NCBI GenBank assembly: GCA_039916225.1 | Contig: JBDSLU010000039.1 | Location: 1 to 7,272, forward strand | Length of the DNA: 7,272 bases | Direction: 5' to 3' | From: JBDSLU01 sp039916225 | Lineage (GTDB): Bacteria > Acidobacteriota > Vicinamibacteria > Vicinamibacterales > Vicinamibacteraceae | Shown: positions 5,716 through 7,272 of the stretch, piece by piece | Layout of the letters: every line of letters starts with the position of its first letter | Position numbering within the stretch: position 1 is the stretch's first letter | Notes under the pieces: model-generated | Databases searched by the model: none | Seen by the model: the letters and a program-made list of their open reading frames with translations, nothing else | What the model was told of the DNA's origin: nothing | Position numbers and translations under genes: made by a program

Positions 5716-6384
5716 ATGCACGTCTTCTACCTGCACGGGTTCGCGTCGTCGCCCCGGGCCGGCAAGGCCCTCTACCTGGCCGAGCGCCTGGCGGCGGCGG
5801 GCCTGACGCTGCACGCCCCGGACTTCAACGAGCCGGCGTTCGAGACGCTGACCGCGACGCGGATGATCGGCCAGGTCGAGACGGCGATGGCGGCGCTGCC
5901 GCCGGGGCCGGTGGTCCTGATCGGATCGAGCCTGGGAGCCTTCGTCGCCTGGCACGTGGCGGCGCGGGCGGAGGAGCGGCGGGGCAGCGTGCGCGCCGTC
6001 GACCGAATGGTCCTGCTCGCCCCGGCCCTGACGTTCGACGACGACAGCTTCAGCGAGCTTGGCGAGGGCGGGCTGCGGCGTTGGCGCGAGACCAACGCGC
6101 TGCAGATCTTTCATTTCGCCTACGGCGAGCAGCGCACCGTCGGCTATGAGCTGTACGCCGACGCGCGCCGCTACGACTCGCGGACGGCGGCGGTCACCAG
6201 CCCGACGCTGATCTTCCAGGGCCGGCACGACGAGCTGGTCGACGTCCGCAAGGTGGAGTCCTTCGCCGAAGGCCGGCCCAACGTCACGCTGCGGCTGTTC
6301 GACGACGACCACCGGCTGCAGGCCAGCCTCGGACCGATTTTCCGAGAGACCGCGGCCTTCCTCGGTCTCAGCGGCCTGGCCTGA
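5716..6384 (+). CDS. YqiA-like alpha/beta-hydrolase (small esterase)
   Basis: A 222-residue protein from ATG at 5716, which directly precedes the family signature YLHGFASSPRAGKA (residues 5-18). The frame is open upstream, but that part overlaps the SET gene in another frame. The serine-hydrolase triad is readable: Ser72 in the nucleophile elbow GSSLGAF (70-76), Asp172 in FQGRHDELVD, and His199 in DDDHRL. Length and layout match the YqiA/UPF0227 group of small intracellular esterases with no lid domain of note; members cleave short acyl esters, and the natural substrate is generally unknown. There is no signal peptide or membrane segment. No Shine-Dalgarno precedes the ATG, and a GC hairpin sits 15 bases upstream, so expression could depend on transcription from the SET gene with the hairpin in between. 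The 3' end overlaps the convergent glycosyltransferase gene by 17 bases. Confidence 0.9.
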   Translation: MHVFYLHGFASSPRAGKALYLAERLAAAGLTLHAPDFNEPAFETLTATRMIGQVETAMAALPPGPVVLIGSSLGAFVAWHVAARAEERRGSVRAVDRMVLLAPALTFDDDSFSELGEGGLRRWRETNALQIFHFAYGEQRTVGYELYADARRYDSRTAAVTSPTLIFQGRHDELVDVRKVESFAEGRPNVTLRLFDDDHRLQASLGPIFRETAAFLGLSGLA

Positions 6385-7228
6385 CGACGCGACCGACGCG
6401 GCGCAGCGTCCCACCGGCGAGGCTCAACCCCCCGATCAGCACCGCGGCCACCCGGCCGTGGTGCTTGCGTACGTAGCGGCGGCGATTGGCGGCGAACACC
6501 CGTTCGAATGTCCGCGCGCCGAGCGCCGCCAGCGACGAGCCGCCTTCGTGGCGGAACACGGCGTCGGGCAGGTAGCGGATGCGGTAGCCGGCCCCCCGCA
6601 GGCGTCGACAGAAATCGACGTCTTCCCACCAGGCCGGCCAGAACGCCTCGTCGAAGCCGCCGAGTCGATCGAAGACGTCGGCGCGGATCATCAGGCAGGC
6701 GGCGGCCGGCTGCTCGACGTCGGCCGGCGCATCGGGATCGAGGTCGCGCGCGTAGTACCTGGAGGAGGCCGGATTGGCAGGCCACAGGTGGTCGATGAAC
6801 AGCAGATCGGCGGCGAGGCTGGCGAGCGTAGGCAGTCGCCTGACGTTGAAGCCGAGCTGGGGGCTGCCGTCCGCGCCGACCAGCCGGCCCGAGACGGCAC
6901 CGATGTCGGGCGCCTGGTCCAGCGCGTCGGCCAGGCGGGCGATCGCGCCGGGCGTCGGCGCCGCGTCGGGGTTCAGCAGCAGCAGCCGCGGTGTCCGGGC
7001 GGCGGCCCGGGCGGCGTTGACGCCGCCGGCAAAGCCGAGGTTCCGGTCGAGTGCGATCACCGTCGCGTGCGGTGCGACGGCCCTCGCCCGGGCGGCGCTG
7101 CCGTCACTCGAGGCGTTGTCGGCGACAATGATCTCGGCCTCGCCCGGCTCGATGGCGGTCAGGCAGCGCTCGAGCCACGCCGCCGACTGCCAGCTCACGA
7201 CGAGGACCGACACGGACGGGCCGGGCAC
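6368..7228 (-). CDS. Family 2 glycosyltransferase (rhamnosyltransferase/WbbL-like)
   Basis: A 286-residue protein if started at GTG 7228; in-frame GTGs at 7237 and 7264 are alternatives, and the frame is still open at the right edge. Motifs follow the GT-A fold order: VSVLVVSWQS (6-15), the nucleotide-binding IIVADNASSDGS (33-44), RNLGFAGGVNAA (62-73), the metal-site variant LLLLNPDA (82-89) in place of a plain DxD, and EDVDF (202-206) in WPAWWEDVDFCRR, the region of the catalytic acid, then AVFRHEGGSS. NPD and the WxED motif are usual for the WbbL/RfbF-like branch, which adds sugars such as rhamnose from nucleotide donors to surface polysaccharide or lipid-linked chains on the cytoplasmic face of the membrane. 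Donor and acceptor cannot be read. The C-terminal 35 residues are basic with one short hydrophobic patch (VAAVLIGGLSLAG), possibly membrane-associating. The start choice rests on a TATAGT box seven bases upstream. Confidence 0.9.
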   Translation of the reverse strand: MPGPSVSVLVVSWQSAAWLERCLTAIEPGEAEIIVADNASSDGSAARARAVAPHATVIALDRNLGFAGGVNAARAAARTPRLLLLNPDAAPTPGAIARLADALDQAPDIGAVSGRLVGADGSPQLGFNVRRLPTLASLAADLLFIDHLWPANPASSRYYARDLDPDAPADVEQPAAACLMIRADVFDRLGGFDEAFWPAWWEDVDFCRRLRGAGYRIRYLPDAVFRHEGGSSLAALGARTFERVFAANRRRYVRKHHGRVAAVLIGGLSLAGGTLRRVGRVVRPGR

Positions 7229-7235
7229 GTCGCGC

Positions 7236-7264
7236 ACTATATCTGTTGGCGGTCGGGCTCTCAC
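7236..7264 (-). promoter_or_regulatory. Candidate leaderless promoter of the glycosyltransferase gene
   Basis: On the minus strand, GTGAGA (7264-7259, four of six -35 bases) and TATAGT (7241-7236, five of six -10 bases) are separated by 17 bp. The GTG at 7228 begins seven bases after the -10 box, where transcription would normally start, and there is no Shine-Dalgarno, so a leaderless message is likely if this promoter is real. The upstream gene is outside the window. Confidence 0.5.
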
Positions 7265-7272
7265 GCCCGACC

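Noticed and set aside
5539..6414. Minus-strand open frame of 291 residues across the hydrolase gene
   Set aside because: The plus strand encodes the complete Ser/Asp/His triad of a YqiA-like hydrolase, and the antisense product is a compositional artefact.

Overview
The window is high-GC bacterial chromosome, dense with genes and with short intergenic gaps. High GC, GTG starts, an exported amidohydrolase, paired radical SAM enzymes and a stand-alone SET protein together suggest a soil-type Acidobacteriota (Vicinamibacteria-like) genome. That placement is an inference from gene content; no marker gene is present. I saw no tRNA, rRNA, CRISPR array, insertion sequence or phage gene.

Layout from left to right. 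(1) 1-1493, minus: an exported metal-dependent amidohydrolase, running off the left edge. (2) 1494-1529: a 36-bp divergent promoter whose near-symmetric TATTATA can serve as the -10 box on both strands. (3) 1530-2890, plus: a two-gene operon joined by an ATGA overlap, encoding an exported protein with atypical-kinase (PI3/4K/HipA/FAM20-like) catalytic motifs and then a ferritin with an intact ferroxidase centre. (4) 2893-2910: a GC hairpin between convergent genes. (5) 2931-5032, minus: two different radical SAM enzymes in tandem, 26 bp apart, both with extra C-terminal cysteines. (6) 5033-5174: divergent control region. (7) 5175-5669, plus: a small SET-domain protein with a complete eukaryotic-style NHSC motif and a Cys-rich post-SET tail. 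(8) 5716-6384, plus: a YqiA-like alpha/beta hydrolase, preceded by a strong hairpin. (9) 6368-7228, minus: a family 2 glycosyltransferase overlapping the hydrolase tail-to-tail by 17 bp.

The genes do not form one obvious pathway. The clearest functional units are the kinase-like/ferritin pair, which is translationally coupled, and the radical SAM pair, which is probably one operon and lies head-to-head with the SET protein. The least explained items are the exported kinase-like protein coupled to a cytosolic ferritin, and the twin radical SAM genes without a visible precursor peptide next to a protein-lysine-methyltransferase-like gene. Several starts (1530, 3983, 7228) lie 7-9 nt downstream of a TATA-type -10 box and lack a Shine-Dalgarno sequence, so leaderless or near-leaderless mRNAs may be common in this organism.
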